NCBI GenBank assembly: GCA_022784065.1
Contig: JALFUO010000006.1
Coordinates: forward strand, 1-48,347
Length of the DNA: 48,347 nucleotides
From: Bacteroidales bacterium
GTDB lineage: Bacteria > Bacteroidota > Bacteroidia > Bacteroidales > Bacteroidaceae
Reading direction: 5' to 3'
Under the pieces are notes generated by a model that ran no database searches, had not been told where the DNA came from, and saw only the letters and a list, made by a program, of their open reading frames with translations. Below are positions 1-8,421 of the stretch, piece by piece (positions within the stretch are counted from its first letter, which is position 1; every line of letters starts with the position of its first letter). A program made the translations under genes and the position numbers.

Positions 1-3
1 CAC

Positions 4-120
4 GGGGCGTTGCCCCTCATAATGCAGGCTGCTCTTACAGAGCGCGACACTTTAATCAATGCAACATCGTTCCCCCAGGGCGCTGCCCTGGGCTGAGTGC
101 AGCAATTGGGCTTACAGCCC
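4..120. repeat. Cluster of three short GC-rich hairpins (REP-like)
   Basis: Three perfect inverted repeats lie close together: GGGGC-gtt-GCCCC near 5-17, CCCAGGGC-gct-GCCCTGGG at 74-92, and GGGC-ttaca-GCCC at 108-120. Successive GC-rich palindromes of this kind resemble REP/BIME elements moved by RAYT transposases in other bacteria; that link is an inference. The rest of 1-396 holds no gene I can support. The 76-aa ORF at 59-289 runs through these hairpins and the next repeat and has no recognisable protein features. Confidence 0.5.
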
Positions 121-170
121 GCCACACTTGTGCAGCCAACGTAGTGAAATCATGCATTTATATGAAAGCA

Positions 171-350
171 ATTTTCGTGCAAGCGAGTGCAATAGAGCTT
201 GCTCATATTGCCGAGTGCAGCCGAAAATCTCAAAGCAAAAATCTCAAAGTAAACGAGTAGACGAGACAAGTTTCTCATGTAAAATATAAATTAGCAAGAC
301 ATCTCTGTCTTGTTTACTCGTTTACTTGTTTACTCGTTTACTTGTTTACT
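171..350. repeat. Intergenic repeat family, copy A (hairpin module plus 8-nt tandem module)
   Basis: The left half is an imperfect inverted repeat starting ATTTTCGTGCAAGCGAGTG and closing ATTGCCGAGTGCAGCCGAAAAT, followed by CTCAAAG. The right half has AACGAGTAGACGAGACAAGTT facing TGTCTTGTTTACTCGTTTAC around an AT-rich centre containing TTAGCAAGACAT. The tandem unit is TARACRAG, 8 nt. The same two modules occur together at 20412-20590, and the second module alone at 1288-1398, so this is an interspersed noncoding element. Confidence 0.8.
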
Positions 351-396
351 AAAAAATCCTCATAAAGGTCGGTATCGGTGTGCCATCAGCCGCCTC

Positions 397-1272
397 CTAC
401 TGCGTCAATAATGCCATGGCGGTGAGGAGGGCGAAGGTGAGCATGTTGCGCGAGGTGAAGCCGAGGATACGGTTGAGGGCGCGGCCTTCGCGGATTTGCG
501 TCATCTTGCGCCACGTGAGGTAGTGGGGCAGGAGGTAGAGCATGGGCAGAATGGCCAGCCAAAGGTTGCCTTCCAACGACATGAACGCCACGAGCACGTA
601 GGCGGCCACGCCTTGCAGCAGGTAGAACAGGCTGCCGAAACGCTCGCCTAATGCCACGACCAGCGTGCGCTTGCCCGAAAGGCGGTCCTGCTCGCGGTCG
701 CGGTAGTTGTTGAGCACGAGGAGCGTGTCAATCAGCAGTCCGCAGGCAGCGGATAGCAGCCACACCTCGCGGCAGAAGCCGCCCGCCTCTACATAATAAG
801 TGCCCGCTACGGGCACGAAACCGAAGAACACCCACACCAGCACGTCGCCGAAGCCGCAATAGCTCAGTAGGGTGGTGTAGAGAAAGGCAAACACGAAGCA
901 CGCCGCGCCGATGCCCACGAGCATCCAGCCGCCGTAGGGCAGGAGACACAGTCCGCAGGCGCAGGCAACGGCCAGCGTGGCGGCTATGCCCCAGCGCATT
1001 GCGCGGGGCGTTATCCAGCCCTGCTGGCACGCCCTTTCAGGGCCGAGGCGGTCGTCGCGGTCGGTGTTTTTGAGAAAATCAAAGAGGTCGTTGATGAAAT
1101 TGGCAGCGATTTGCATGAATGTGGCGAAGAGCACGCACAGCACAGCCGGCGTGAGGCTGAACTTGCCCTGCGCGGCGGCCAGCGCAGAAGCCAAGACCAC
1201 GGGAATAAGTGCCGCCGAGAGCGTTTTGGGACGGGCTGCCAATATCCAGGCTTTGGGGGAGTTTTGCTTCAT
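397..1272 (-). CDS. menA: 1,4-dihydroxy-2-naphthoate polyprenyltransferase (menaquinone biosynthesis)
   Basis: MenA joins a polyprenyl chain to 1,4-dihydroxy-2-naphthoate at the inner membrane to give demethylmenaquinone. The protein shows the UbiA-superfamily pattern: a first Asp-rich motif NFINDLFDF with a following DRDD, a second NNYRDREQD with SGKRTL after it, and about eight hydrophobic segments. The N-terminal AARPKTLSAALIPV is typical of MenA. The ORF track starts at 1305, but its first 11 residues (MFTRLLKYKTT) are encoded by the flanking 8-nt repeat, so I start at the internal Met of MKQNSPK, giving about 291 aa, normal for the family. The gene stands alone on the minus strand, with repeat copies A and B on either side. 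No other men genes are visible. Confidence 0.93.
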   Translation of the reverse strand: MKQNSPKAWILAARPKTLSAALIPVVLASALAAAQGKFSLTPAVLCVLFATFMQIAANFINDLFDFLKNTDRDDRLGPERACQQGWITPRAMRWGIAATLAVACACGLCLLPYGGWMLVGIGAACFVFAFLYTTLLSYCGFGDVLVWVFFGFVPVAGTYYVEAGGFCREVWLLSAACGLLIDTLLVLNNYRDREQDRLSGKRTLVVALGERFGSLFYLLQGVAAYVLVAFMSLEGNLWLAILPMLYLLPHYLTWRKMTQIREGRALNRILGFTSRNMLTFALLTAMALLTQ

Positions 1273-1287
1273 GGTGGTTTTGTATTT

Positions 1288-1398
1288 TAGTAGACGAGTA
1301 AACAAGTAAACGAGTAAACGAGACAGAAATGTCGTGCTAATTAAATTTTATATAGTAACTTGTCTTGTTTACTCGTCTACTCGTCTACTTGTTTACTA
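1288..1398. repeat. Intergenic repeat family, copy B (inverted relative to copy A)
   Basis: Tandem 8-nt units (TAGACGAG, TAAACAAG, TAAACGAG) face TGTTTACTCGTCTACTCG at the other end, around a centre reading ACAGAAATGTCGTGCTAATTAAATT. Reverse-complemented, it matches the second module of copy A. The ATTTTCGTGC hairpin module is absent. Because of this repeat, ORFs on both sides open with the same peptide MFTRLL, a useful warning that these starts are artefacts. Confidence 0.8.
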
Positions 1399-1400
1399 AT

Positions 1401-3488
1401 TTATTGCTTAAACGGCTTGCGCCAGTCGCAGCCTTCTTTCCAGCGCGAGCAGCCATAGGCGGTTTTGCCTTTGATGACTTTGCCAATGCCGCACTGCGGA
1501 CAAATGCTGCCGGCGCGAATCACGCGCTTGCGCTGCTGCGGGGCTTCTTTTTTGTTGGCATCGGCAGGCGGCGGGGCAGGGGCGGGCGGCTCGATGGTGA
1601 CGCGGCGGTTGGAGTTGTCAGAAAGCACTTGCAGCACCACGTCCGAGACCATTTGCTTCAACTCGCCGATAAACTGCGCGGGGCTGTACTCCCGCTGCTC
1701 TATGAGGCGCAGGCGGTGCTCCCAAATGCCTGTCAGTTCGACGCTTTTGAGCAAATCCTCCTTAATCAGCCCAATCAACTCTACGCCCGTCGGCGTGGCG
1801 ATGAGCGACTTGCGCTGCTTGCGGATATACTGCCGCTTGAAGAGCGTCTCGATAATGGCGGCGCGGGTAGAGGGGCGGCCGATGCCGTTTTGCTTCAATG
1901 CCTCGCGCAGGCTCTCGTCGTCCACCATCTTGCCCGCCGTCTCCATAGCGCGGAGCAGTGTGGCCTCGGTGTAGGGCTTGGGCGGTTGCGTCGTCTTCTT
2001 CGTGAGCCCCGGCTTGTGCGGGCCGCTTTCCCCTTTCGCGAAAGCGGGGAGCGTGCGCTCCTCGGCGTTGTCGGCGGCGGAGTTTTTTGCGGCTGCCTCA
2101 TCGTCAGGCTCATTTGCCGGCACGCCCGCCGCGCCCGATGCAGGCACGTCGCGCCAGCCCGCCTCGAGAATTTGCTTGCCCGAAGCGCGGAAGTTCACGC
2201 CGCCGGCCTCGCCCGTGACGGTCGTTGTGGAGAACTTACAGTCGGGATAGAAGTTTTGGATAAAACGGCGGCAAATCAGGTCGTACACGTTGCGCTCCAC
2301 GTCGGTCAGCGCGTTAGCCGGCACGCCCGTGGGGATAATGGCGTGGTGGTCGGTCACCTTAGAATTGTCGAACACCTTTTTGCTCTTGCGCAGTGGTGCG
2401 CCGCGCAAGGGTGTGAGCAGGTTGCCGTAGACTGGTGCGATGCCGTTGAGAATACCTTTACATTTAGGATAGATGTCGTCCGTGAGATACGTTGTGTCCA
2501 CGCGCGGATAGGTGGTGAGCTTGCGCTCGTAGAGGCCTTGGATGATTTGCAGCGTCTGCTCAGCAGAATAGCCGAACTTCTTGTTGCATTCCACTTGCAG
2601 TCCCGTGAGGTCGAAGAGGCGCGGCGGTGCTTCCGTGCCGTTTTTCTTAGCCACGGAGGTCACTGTGAACGGCGTGCCCTCGATTTTAGCCAGTGCGGCG
2701 CGTCCCTCTTCCTCCGTCTTGAAGCCGCGCCGCAGCGCGCCCTTTTTGTCGCCCTGCGTGGCGGTCTCGTCGTCCTCGTCGTCGAGTACGGCGGTAAAGA
2801 GCGTGTCGCGGTAGGTCGTGGCGAGCACCCAATAATCCTCGGGCTTGAAATGCTCAATCTCCTGCTGGCGGTTCACGATGAGCGCAAGCGTAGGCGTTTG
2901 CACGCGGCCAATGGAGAGCGGCGGCTGCCCCTGACGGCGGTAGCCGCCATATTTCAGAGTATAAAGGCGCGTGGCGTTCATGCCCAAGAGCCAGTCGCCG
3001 ATGGCGCGGCAGAGGCCGGCCTCGTAGAGCGACTGCTTTTCCTCTTGCGGCAGCAAATGCTTAAATCCCTCGGCGATGGCTTCTTCCGTGAGCGACGACA
3101 CCCAAAGTCGCTGCACGGGACACTTCGCGCCCGCCTTTTGCATGATCCAGCGCTGTATGAGTTCGCCCTCCTGGCCGGCATCGCCGCAGTTGATGATGCT
3201 ATCGGCGCGGTCGATAAGTTTCTTGATAACGCCGAACTGCCGCTGCTTCGATGCGCTGTCAATAAGGCGTATGCCGAAGCGTTCGGGCACCATGGGCAGC
3301 TGGCCGAGCGACCAGTGCTTCCAGGCCGGCGAGTAGTCCTCGGGATATTTCAACTCGCAGAAATGTCCCATAGCCCAGGTCACCTGATAGCCGTTGCCTT
3401 CATAGTAACCCTGCTTCGGCTCGGTGGCCCCGAGCACCTGCGCAATGTTTTGCGCCTGACTTTGCTTTTCTGCGATGCAGACAATCAT
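1401..3488 (-). CDS. topB: DNA topoisomerase III (type IA)
   Basis: Type IA topoisomerases cut one DNA strand through a tyrosine and pass another strand through, decatenating replication intermediates. The 695-aa product has an N-terminal Toprim domain (MIVCIAEKQSQAQ..., acidic motif GDAGQEGE near residue 100), the active-site region LTTYPRVDTTYL with the catalytic Tyr near 327, the family motif GIGRPSTRAAIIE near 550, and a C-terminal zinc ribbon with CPQCG and CSRWKEGC. Length fits TopB. The Toprim DxDxE motif reads D-A-G-Q-E, so the second Asp is Gly. The start is the first Met, immediately followed by the Toprim strand. It is transcribed toward menA with repeat copy B between them. A 710-aa ORF on the opposite strand is a G+C shadow. 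Confidence 0.95.
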   Translation of the reverse strand: MIVCIAEKQSQAQNIAQVLGATEPKQGYYEGNGYQVTWAMGHFCELKYPEDYSPAWKHWSLGQLPMVPERFGIRLIDSASKQRQFGVIKKLIDRADSIINCGDAGQEGELIQRWIMQKAGAKCPVQRLWVSSLTEEAIAEGFKHLLPQEEKQSLYEAGLCRAIGDWLLGMNATRLYTLKYGGYRRQGQPPLSIGRVQTPTLALIVNRQQEIEHFKPEDYWVLATTYRDTLFTAVLDDEDDETATQGDKKGALRRGFKTEEEGRAALAKIEGTPFTVTSVAKKNGTEAPPRLFDLTGLQVECNKKFGYSAEQTLQIIQGLYERKLTTYPRVDTTYLTDDIYPKCKGILNGIAPVYGNLLTPLRGAPLRKSKKVFDNSKVTDHHAIIPTGVPANALTDVERNVYDLICRRFIQNFYPDCKFSTTTVTGEAGGVNFRASGKQILEAGWRDVPASGAAGVPANEPDDEAAAKNSAADNAEERTLPAFAKGESGPHKPGLTKKTTQPPKPYTEATLLRAMETAGKMVDDESLREALKQNGIGRPSTRAAIIETLFKRQYIRKQRKSLIATPTGVELIGLIKEDLLKSVELTGIWEHRLRLIEQREYSPAQFIGELKQMVSDVVLQVLSDNSNRRVTIEPPAPAPPPADANKKEAPQQRKRVIRAGSICPQCGIGKVIKGKTAYGCSRWKEGCDWRKPFKQ

Positions 3489-3549
3489 ATATATTAATAT
3501 GGAGTATGTTTAGATATGAGGCTTGCCGCCAAAATTTAAGGTCTTACGA

Positions 3550-3577
3550 GTAGGGGCGTTTTGCATAACGCCCCTAC
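3550..3577 (-). terminator. Hairpin just past the ABC ATPase gene
   Basis: GTAGGGGCGTT-ttgcat-AACGCCCCTAC forms an 11-bp stem that touches the stop codon of the ABC ATPase gene. No strong U-tract follows on the minus strand, so termination is plausible but not certain. The same GTAGGGGCG start is seen after pgi at 8281. Confidence 0.45.
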
Positions 3578-4368
3578 TAATATACAAACCGCAACTGGTC
3601 GCTGTCGAACTTGATGCCGTCGGCGGCGAAATAGCGGGCAAGCGTGTCGTCGGCGGCCAGGGCGCGGGGCGTGCCGGAAAGGAGGCCGCCGGGCGTGAGC
3701 AGCCACAGGCGGTCGGCGAGGCGGAAGGCGGGCTCGAGGTCGTGCGTCGAGAGCAGAATAGTTTTGCCCCGGTCGTGCGCGAGGCTTTGCAGCAGGCGCA
3801 GCGTGCCGATTTTGCCAGGGAAGTCGAGGAAGGCCGTCGGTTCGTCCAGGAGAATGAGCGGTGTGTCCTGCGCCAGCGACTTGGCAATCATCACCCTTTG
3901 CCGCTCCCCGTCGGAGAGCGAGGCGAGGGCGCGGTTGCGCAGGTGCGCCGTGCCAGTGAGGCGCATGGCCTCGTCCACCAGCTTTTGGTCAGTCTCGGAG
4001 AGGCGGCCCGAGAGCGGCGTGTAGGGCATACGTCCCGCTGCCACCGTTTCCTCCACCGTGAGATGCCCCGTGTCGGGGCGTGCCGTAAGCACAATGGAGA
4101 GCAGCGTGGACATCTGCCTTACGGAGAGGCTCTCGATGCGTTTGCCCATAATCTCCACGCTGCCCGCGAGCGGCGGCAGCAGTCCCGAGAGCGTGCGCAG
4201 CAGCGTGCTCTTGCCCGCGCCGTTCACGCCGACGAGGCACGTGAGGCTTTTGGGCGGCAGGGCCGCGCAGAGGTCAGAGCCCACCGTGTGCCGATGCCGC
4301 CCCGTGCCGTAGCCCACGGCGAGGCCGTCGATGAGCAGGGCGGAAGAGTCGGGAGAGACCGAAAGCAT
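3577..4368 (-). CDS. ABC transporter ATP-binding protein, iron-siderophore/cobalamin (FecE/BtuD) type
   Basis: The protein is the cytoplasmic ATPase of an importer. Visible motifs are Walker A GVNGAGKST, Q-loop region STLLSIVLT, signature LSDGERQR (Asp in place of the usual second Gly), Walker B LILLDEPTAFLD and H-loop STHD. Spacing, 263-aa length and the phrase DEPTAFLDFPGKI fit the FecE/FhuC/BtuD family that feeds siderophores, haem or B12. No permease or binding protein is in the window, so the substrate is unknown. Its ATG follows directly after the sulP stop codon with no gap, so it is almost certainly translated from the sulP message, with its ribosome-binding site inside the end of sulP. 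Confidence 0.88.
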   Translation of the reverse strand: MLSVSPDSSALLIDGLAVGYGTGRHRHTVGSDLCAALPPKSLTCLVGVNGAGKSTLLRTLSGLLPPLAGSVEIMGKRIESLSVRQMSTLLSIVLTARPDTGHLTVEETVAAGRMPYTPLSGRLSETDQKLVDEAMRLTGTAHLRNRALASLSDGERQRVMIAKSLAQDTPLILLDEPTAFLDFPGKIGTLRLLQSLAHDRGKTILLSTHDLEPAFRLADRLWLLTPGGLLSGTPRALAADDTLARYFAADGIKFDSDQLRFVY

Positions 4369-6066
4369 TTATGCCAATTTGCGTTTCAGAATGGCAGAGG
4401 CGCGTTCCAGTGCCACGTTGATATTGGGACAGATATGGTCCTTGCCGAGCAGGTGGTAGAAGCCCGCGTGTTCCAGCACCTCGTGCACCTTAGGCAGCAC
4501 GCCCGAGAGCACGATGTGCGTGCCTTCGCGGTGGCTCATCTCGCAGAGGTTTTGCAGGTTGTGGATACCCGTGGAGTCGATGAACGGTACTCGGCGCATG
4601 CGAATGATGCGCACCTTCGGGTGGCGGTTGAAGCTCGTCATCAGATCCTCAAACTTATTGGCGATGCCGAAGAAGTACGGGCCGTTGATTTCGTAAACCT
4701 CCACGCCCTCAGGGATAATAAGGTGTTCCTCGTGAACCTCCGCGTCGGTCTCCTCGTTCGGGTCGATTTCGTCGGCAATCACCTTAATCTGCGTGGTCTC
4801 GGCCATGCGCTTCATAAAGAGCAGGCAGGCGATGAGCAGACCCACCTCGATGGCAATCGTGAGGTCGAAGATAACGGTGAGCAGGAAGGTGATAATCAGC
4901 ACCGTGATGTCGCTCTTCGGGTTTTTCATCAGTTGGAGGAATGTGCGCCAGCCGCTCATGTTGTACGACACGACCACCAGCACGCCGGCGAGGCACGCCA
5001 TGGGAATGTAGGCGGCGAGGGGCATCAGCAGCAAGAAGATGAGCAGCAGCACCACGGCGTGGATAATGCCGGCCACGGGCGTGCGGCCGCCGTTGTTGAT
5101 GTTCGTCATCGTGCGGGCAATGGCACCAGTGCAGGGAATGCCGCCGAAGAGCGGCGTGCAGATATTGGCAACGCCCTGGCCGATGAGTTCCTGGTTGCTG
5201 TTGTGGTGGTCGCCGCACACACCGTCGGCCACCGTGGCGGAGAGCAGCGACTCGATGGCGCCCAGCACGGCAATCACCATGGCCGTGGGCAGCAGCGACT
5301 TAACGCCCTCCCAAGAGATGTCGGGCACCGTGAGCGGCGGGATAACGGCCTTGATTTCGCCGAAGCTGTCGCCGATGGTCGTGATGTGCATGCCGTCGGC
5401 ATTGGCGTTGATGAAATACACGCCCACCGTCATCAGGATAATCGCCAGGAGCGATCCGGGTATCTTTTTCGACACCTTCGGGGTGAGGGCGATGATGAGG
5501 ATGCTGAGCACGCCGATGCCGGCAGTGACCCAGTCAATCGTGCCGATATGCTCGAAATAGAGTGCCCATTTTGCGAGGAAGTCGCCCGGCATCTTGCCCG
5601 GTATCGCCAGTCCGAGGAGGTCTTTCACCTGCGTGGTGAAGATGGTGAGGGCGATACCGCTCGTGAAGCCCACCACGATGGGGTAGGGGATAAACTTAAT
5701 GATGGTGCCGAGGCGGAAGAGTCCCAGCAGGATAAGGAACACGCCGGCGAGCATCGTGGCAATCATCAAGCCCGACAGTCCCAGCTGCGGGTTGCTCACG
5801 ATGCCGTAGATAATAACAATGAATGCGCCCGTAGGGCCGCCGATCTGCACGCGGCTGCCGCCGAGGGCGGACACGAGGAAACCGCCGATGATGGCGGTGA
5901 GAATGCCCTGCGAGGGCGACACGCCCGAGGCGATACCGAAGGCAATGGCAAGCGGCAGAGCCACAATGCCCACAATCAGGCCCGACATGAGGTCGGCCAT
6001 GAATTTCTCTTTGTTGTAATGCCGCAGGTCTTTGAAGAGGCGCGGCGCAAACACCGAATTTTTCAT
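4369..6066 (-). CDS. SulP-family inorganic anion transporter with C-terminal STAS domain
   Basis: SulP proteins move sulfate, bicarbonate or related anions across the inner membrane. The 565-aa protein begins with a cytoplasmic segment, then ALPLAIAFGIASGVSPSQGI, the classic SulP entry, and about 10-12 hydrophobic stretches to roughly residue 410. A C-terminal STAS domain (about 440-560) holds PFIDSTGIHNL, the conserved D-S-T-G loop. SulP members with a nearby carbonic anhydrase usually carry bicarbonate; none is present here, so sulfate and bicarbonate remain equally possible. The gene leads a two-gene unit with the downstream ABC ATPase. The 862-aa ORF on the opposite strand is a shadow. 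Confidence 0.92.
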   Translation of the reverse strand: MKNSVFAPRLFKDLRHYNKEKFMADLMSGLIVGIVALPLAIAFGIASGVSPSQGILTAIIGGFLVSALGGSRVQIGGPTGAFIVIIYGIVSNPQLGLSGLMIATMLAGVFLILLGLFRLGTIIKFIPYPIVVGFTSGIALTIFTTQVKDLLGLAIPGKMPGDFLAKWALYFEHIGTIDWVTAGIGVLSILIIALTPKVSKKIPGSLLAIILMTVGVYFINANADGMHITTIGDSFGEIKAVIPPLTVPDISWEGVKSLLPTAMVIAVLGAIESLLSATVADGVCGDHHNSNQELIGQGVANICTPLFGGIPCTGAIARTMTNINNGGRTPVAGIIHAVVLLLIFLLLMPLAAYIPMACLAGVLVVVSYNMSGWRTFLQLMKNPKSDITVLIITFLLTVIFDLTIAIEVGLLIACLLFMKRMAETTQIKVIADEIDPNEETDAEVHEEHLIIPEGVEVYEINGPYFFGIANKFEDLMTSFNRHPKVRIIRMRRVPFIDSTGIHNLQNLCEMSHREGTHIVLSGVLPKVHEVLEHAGFYHLLGKDHICPNINVALERASAILKRKLA

Positions 6067-6118
6067 AACAGCTTGGTTCTACTTATCCTTATATTGGCTT
6101 CTTTCTTCTAAGAAAGTG

Positions 6119-6126
6119 CAAAGTTA
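6119..6126 (-). promoter_or_regulatory. Candidate -7 box for sulP
   Basis: On the minus strand the sequence reads TAACTTTG, matching the Bacteroidetes TAnnTTTG -7 element. Transcription would start near 6115, about 50 nt before the sulP ATG. A clear -33 TTTG is not seen at the proper distance, so support is partial. Confidence 0.45.
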
Positions 6127-6166
6127 AACATAAATTTGCGGTTTTAAGCAGTTGCCTTTGCGTCTA

Positions 6167-6201
6167 TTGCGTCCCTGTGTTCTAAAAAATGCGTAACTTT
6201 G
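6167..6201 (+). promoter_or_regulatory. Candidate promoter for the ftsB-like/pgi operon
   Basis: TAACTTTG at 6194-6201 matches the -7 consensus, and TTG at 6167-6169 is a possible -33 element with a somewhat long gap of 24 nt. The predicted start near 6205 gives a leader of about 22 nt. It lies back-to-back with the sulP promoter. Confidence 0.55.
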
Positions 6202-6226
6202 CCAGCAGAAAATGCCCTTTTGCTTT

Positions 6227-6523
6227 ATGGGAAAGAAATTGAATTTGCTTACAAGTCACCTGCGCCGCCACAAATACCTTTGGACCACGCTCGTCTTCCT
6301 GCTTATCATCGGCGTGCTCGACGAGAATAGCCTCATATTTCGCTACCAACTGCACGCACGCAACGAGGCCACCCGTGCAGAAATCAGGAAATACGAGGAG
6401 CAATACCTGCGCGACCAGCGCGATTTGCAGGAAATGCAGAACAGCCCCGATGCCGTGGAGCGCGTGGCGCGTATGGACTTGTTGATGAAAACGCCTGATG
6501 AGGACGTTTATGTCATCGAGTAG
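6227..6523 (+). CDS. FtsB/DivIC-family septum formation initiator
   Basis: Small bitopic proteins of this family act in the division complex that activates septal peptidoglycan synthesis. The chosen start (MGKKLNLL) gives 98 aa: a basic N-terminus, one membrane segment YLWTTLVFLLIIGVLDEN, then a coiled coil (RNEATRAEIRKYEEQYLRDQ) and a C-terminal part PDAVERVARMDLLMKTPDEDVYVIE, which resembles the family ending where an Arg-rich turn precedes a short strand. The upstream Met at 6212 would add five residues and lies too close to the predicted transcript start. It is first in a run with the membrane protein and pgi. FtsB and DivIC cannot be told apart from sequence alone. Confidence 0.85.
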   Translation: MGKKLNLLTSHLRRHKYLWTTLVFLLIIGVLDENSLIFRYQLHARNEATRAEIRKYEEQYLRDQRDLQEMQNSPDAVERVARMDLLMKTPDEDVYVIE

Positions 6524-6559
6524 ACCATACAATATTATATATAGTCTACATTCGCAGAA

Positions 6560-6907
6560 ATGAGCAATCTCCAAATCTTACTTTTCCGCATAGGCGGCGT
6601 GCTGATGATTATCGGCGCGGCGCTGCCGCTCTTCGTGCCCGCCGTCGCGCCGTATGTCTATACCCTCGGCGCGCTGCTCTTCTGTCCCATTCAGATGCTC
6701 GACCGCTACGAGGGCAGCAACCCCGTTACCCGCCGCCTGCGCCGCCAGCAGCTCTTTGGTAGCTTCGCCCTGCTCGTGGCGGGCGCGCTGATGTTTTTCA
6801 GCCTCTACCATATTCCGCCTTTCCGTGGGCGCGAGTGGCAAATAGCCCTCATCATCGGCGCAATCTTTGAAATCGTGCCGGCGTTCAGAATGAAAGAAGA
6901 TAAATAA
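6560..6907 (+). CDS. Small integral membrane protein, unknown function
   Basis: The 115-aa product has four predicted membrane segments: LLFRIGGVLMIIGAALPLF, VYTLGALLFCPIQML, FGSFALLVAGALMFFSLY and WQIALIIGAIFEIVPAF. A basic loop (NPVTRRLRRQQ) after the second segment is probably cytoplasmic. I do not recognise an enzyme or transporter motif. It lies 36 nt after the ftsB-like gene and 24 nt before pgi, so the three are probably cotranscribed. Such small proteins next to division genes recur in Bacteroidales, but no role can be read from the sequence. Confidence 0.8.
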   Translation: MSNLQILLFRIGGVLMIIGAALPLFVPAVAPYVYTLGALLFCPIQMLDRYEGSNPVTRRLRRQQLFGSFALLVAGALMFFSLYHIPPFRGREWQIALIIGAIFEIVPAFRMKEDK

Positions 6908-6931
6908 AAAACATACACAATATTTATAAAT

Positions 6932-8275
6932 ATGAAAACCATTTCTTTGCAACTCAACAAGGCGGCGCAATTCCTTGCTGCCGACGCAATTGAAAAACTC
7001 GAACCGCAGGTAAAGGCCGCCCAAGACGCGCTTGAAAACGGCACCTGCGCAGGCAACGACTTCCTCGGCTGGCTTCACCTGCCCTCAACCACTACGCCCG
7101 AACTCGTGGCCGACATCAAGGCCGCCGCTCAAACGCTGCGCGAAAACTGCGACACCATAGTCGTGGCAGGCATCGGAGGCAGCTACCTCGGCGCACGCGC
7201 CGTCATCGAAACCCTTTCCAACAGTTTCGAATGGCTGGCCAACAAGGGCGAGAACCCCGTTATCCTCTTTGCCGGCAACAACATCGGCGAGGACTATCTC
7301 TACGAACTCACCGAATATCTCAAAGGCCGCCGTTTTGGCGTTATCAACATCTCTAAGAGCGGCACCACCACCGAGACAGCCCTCGCCTTCCGCCTCCTCA
7401 AGAAACAGTGCGAGGAACAGCGCGGCAAGGACGTGGCGCGTAAGGTCATCGTGGCCATCACCGATGCCAAGAAGGGCGCGGCCCGTGTCACCGCCGACAA
7501 GGAAGGCTACACCTCCTTCATCATTCCCGACAACGTGGGCGGTCGTTTCAGCGTGCTCACGCCCGTAGGCCTGCTGCCCATCGCCTGCGCCGGCTTCGAC
7601 ATCGAGGCCTTGCTGAAAGGCGCGGCAGACATGGAACGCCTTACGGGTGCCGATGTGCCCCTTGCCGAGAACCCCGCCGCGCAGTATGCAGCCATTCGCA
7701 ACGCCCTCTATCAGAGCGGCCGAAAGATTGAAATCCTTGCCAACTATCAGCCGAAGCTCCACTACGTGAACGAGTGGTGGAAGCAACTCTACGGCGAGAG
7801 CGAGGGTAAGGACGGCAAGGGCATTTTCCCCGCCGCCGTCGACCTCACCACCGACCTCCACTCCATGGGCCAGTGGATACAGGACGGCGAGCGCACCATC
7901 TTTGAAACGGTCATCTCTGTGGAACAGCCCACGCACAAGCTCCATTTCCCGCACGATGAGGAAAATCTCGACGGACTCAACTTCCTCGAAGGCCGCCGCG
8001 TGGACGAGGTGAACAAGATGGCAGAGCTCGGCACGCAGCTGGCGCACGTGGACGGCGGAGTGCCCAACATTCGCATTAGCATCGAGCGCCTCGACGAGTA
8101 CAACGTAGGCCAGTTGCTCTATTTCTTTGAAATCGGCTGCGGCATCAGCGGCCTGCTGCTCGGTGTCAATCCTTTCAACCAGCCCGGTGTTGAGGCTTAC
8201 AAAAAGAACATGTTTGCCCTGCTCGGCAAACCCGGTTACGAAGCCGAGAGCCAGGCCATCAAGGCAAGATTGTAA
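6932..8275 (+). CDS. pgi: Glucose-6-phosphate isomerase
   Basis: PGI interconverts glucose 6-phosphate and fructose 6-phosphate in the cytoplasm. The 447-aa protein is of the short bacterial form. It has the sugar-phosphate isomerase motif [17 protein letters not shown] near residue 75, the phosphate-binding SKSGTTTET near 140, the signature [14 protein letters not shown] near 200, [12 protein letters not shown] near 310 and a C-terminal HVDGGVPNI segment. The start is the first Met, MKTISLQL, after an AT-rich gap. It closes the ftsB-like operon and links galactose and glucose entry, seen later in the window, to glycolysis. Confidence 0.96.
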   Translation: MKTISLQLNKAAQFLAADAIEKLEPQVKAAQDALENGTCAGNDFLGWLHLPSTTTPELVADIKAAAQTLRENCDTIVVAGIGGSYLGARAVIETLSNSFEWLANKGENPVILFAGNNIGEDYLYELTEYLKGRRFGVINISKSGTTTETALAFRLLKKQCEEQRGKDVARKVIVAITDAKKGAARVTADKEGYTSFIIPDNVGGRFSVLTPVGLLPIACAGFDIEALLKGAADMERLTGADVPLAENPAAQYAAIRNALYQSGRKIEILANYQPKLHYVNEWWKQLYGESEGKDGKGIFPAAVDLTTDLHSMGQWIQDGERTIFETVISVEQPTHKLHFPHDEENLDGLNFLEGRRVDEVNKMAELGTQLAHVDGGVPNIRISIERLDEYNVGQLLYFFEIGCGISGLLLGVNPFNQPGVEAYKKNMFALLGKPGYEAESQAIKARL

Positions 8276-8283
8276 AGAGCGTA

Positions 8284-8306
8284 GGGGCGCAAGAGCGGTG
8301 CGCCCT
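8284..8306 (+). terminator. Weak hairpin after pgi
   Basis: GGGCGCA-agagcgg-TGCGCCC forms a 7-bp stem a few bases after the pgi stop. No U-tract follows, so termination is uncertain and read-through into the HAD gene is possible. Confidence 0.3.
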
Positions 8307-8421
8307 GGCAAGAATCGGGTCGGAAATACGCCTTTCCCTTTGAAAATCGGGCCGAATGCTGTCCGAAAAGCGCAGGAAAGGGCATCAACCCCGCCCGATA
8401 CCGATAAATAGACATATATAT

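Noticed and set aside
59-289. 76-aa ORF at the left edge
   Set aside because: It runs through REP-like hairpins and repeat copy A, with no ribosome-binding site or protein features.
1365-6111. Very long plus-strand ORFs (710 aa at 1365-3497 and 862 aa at 3523-6111)
   Set aside because: They are antisense to topB, the ABC ATPase and sulP. Their composition is Arg/Ala/His-rich as expected for the complement of G+C-rich codons, and they carry no domain.
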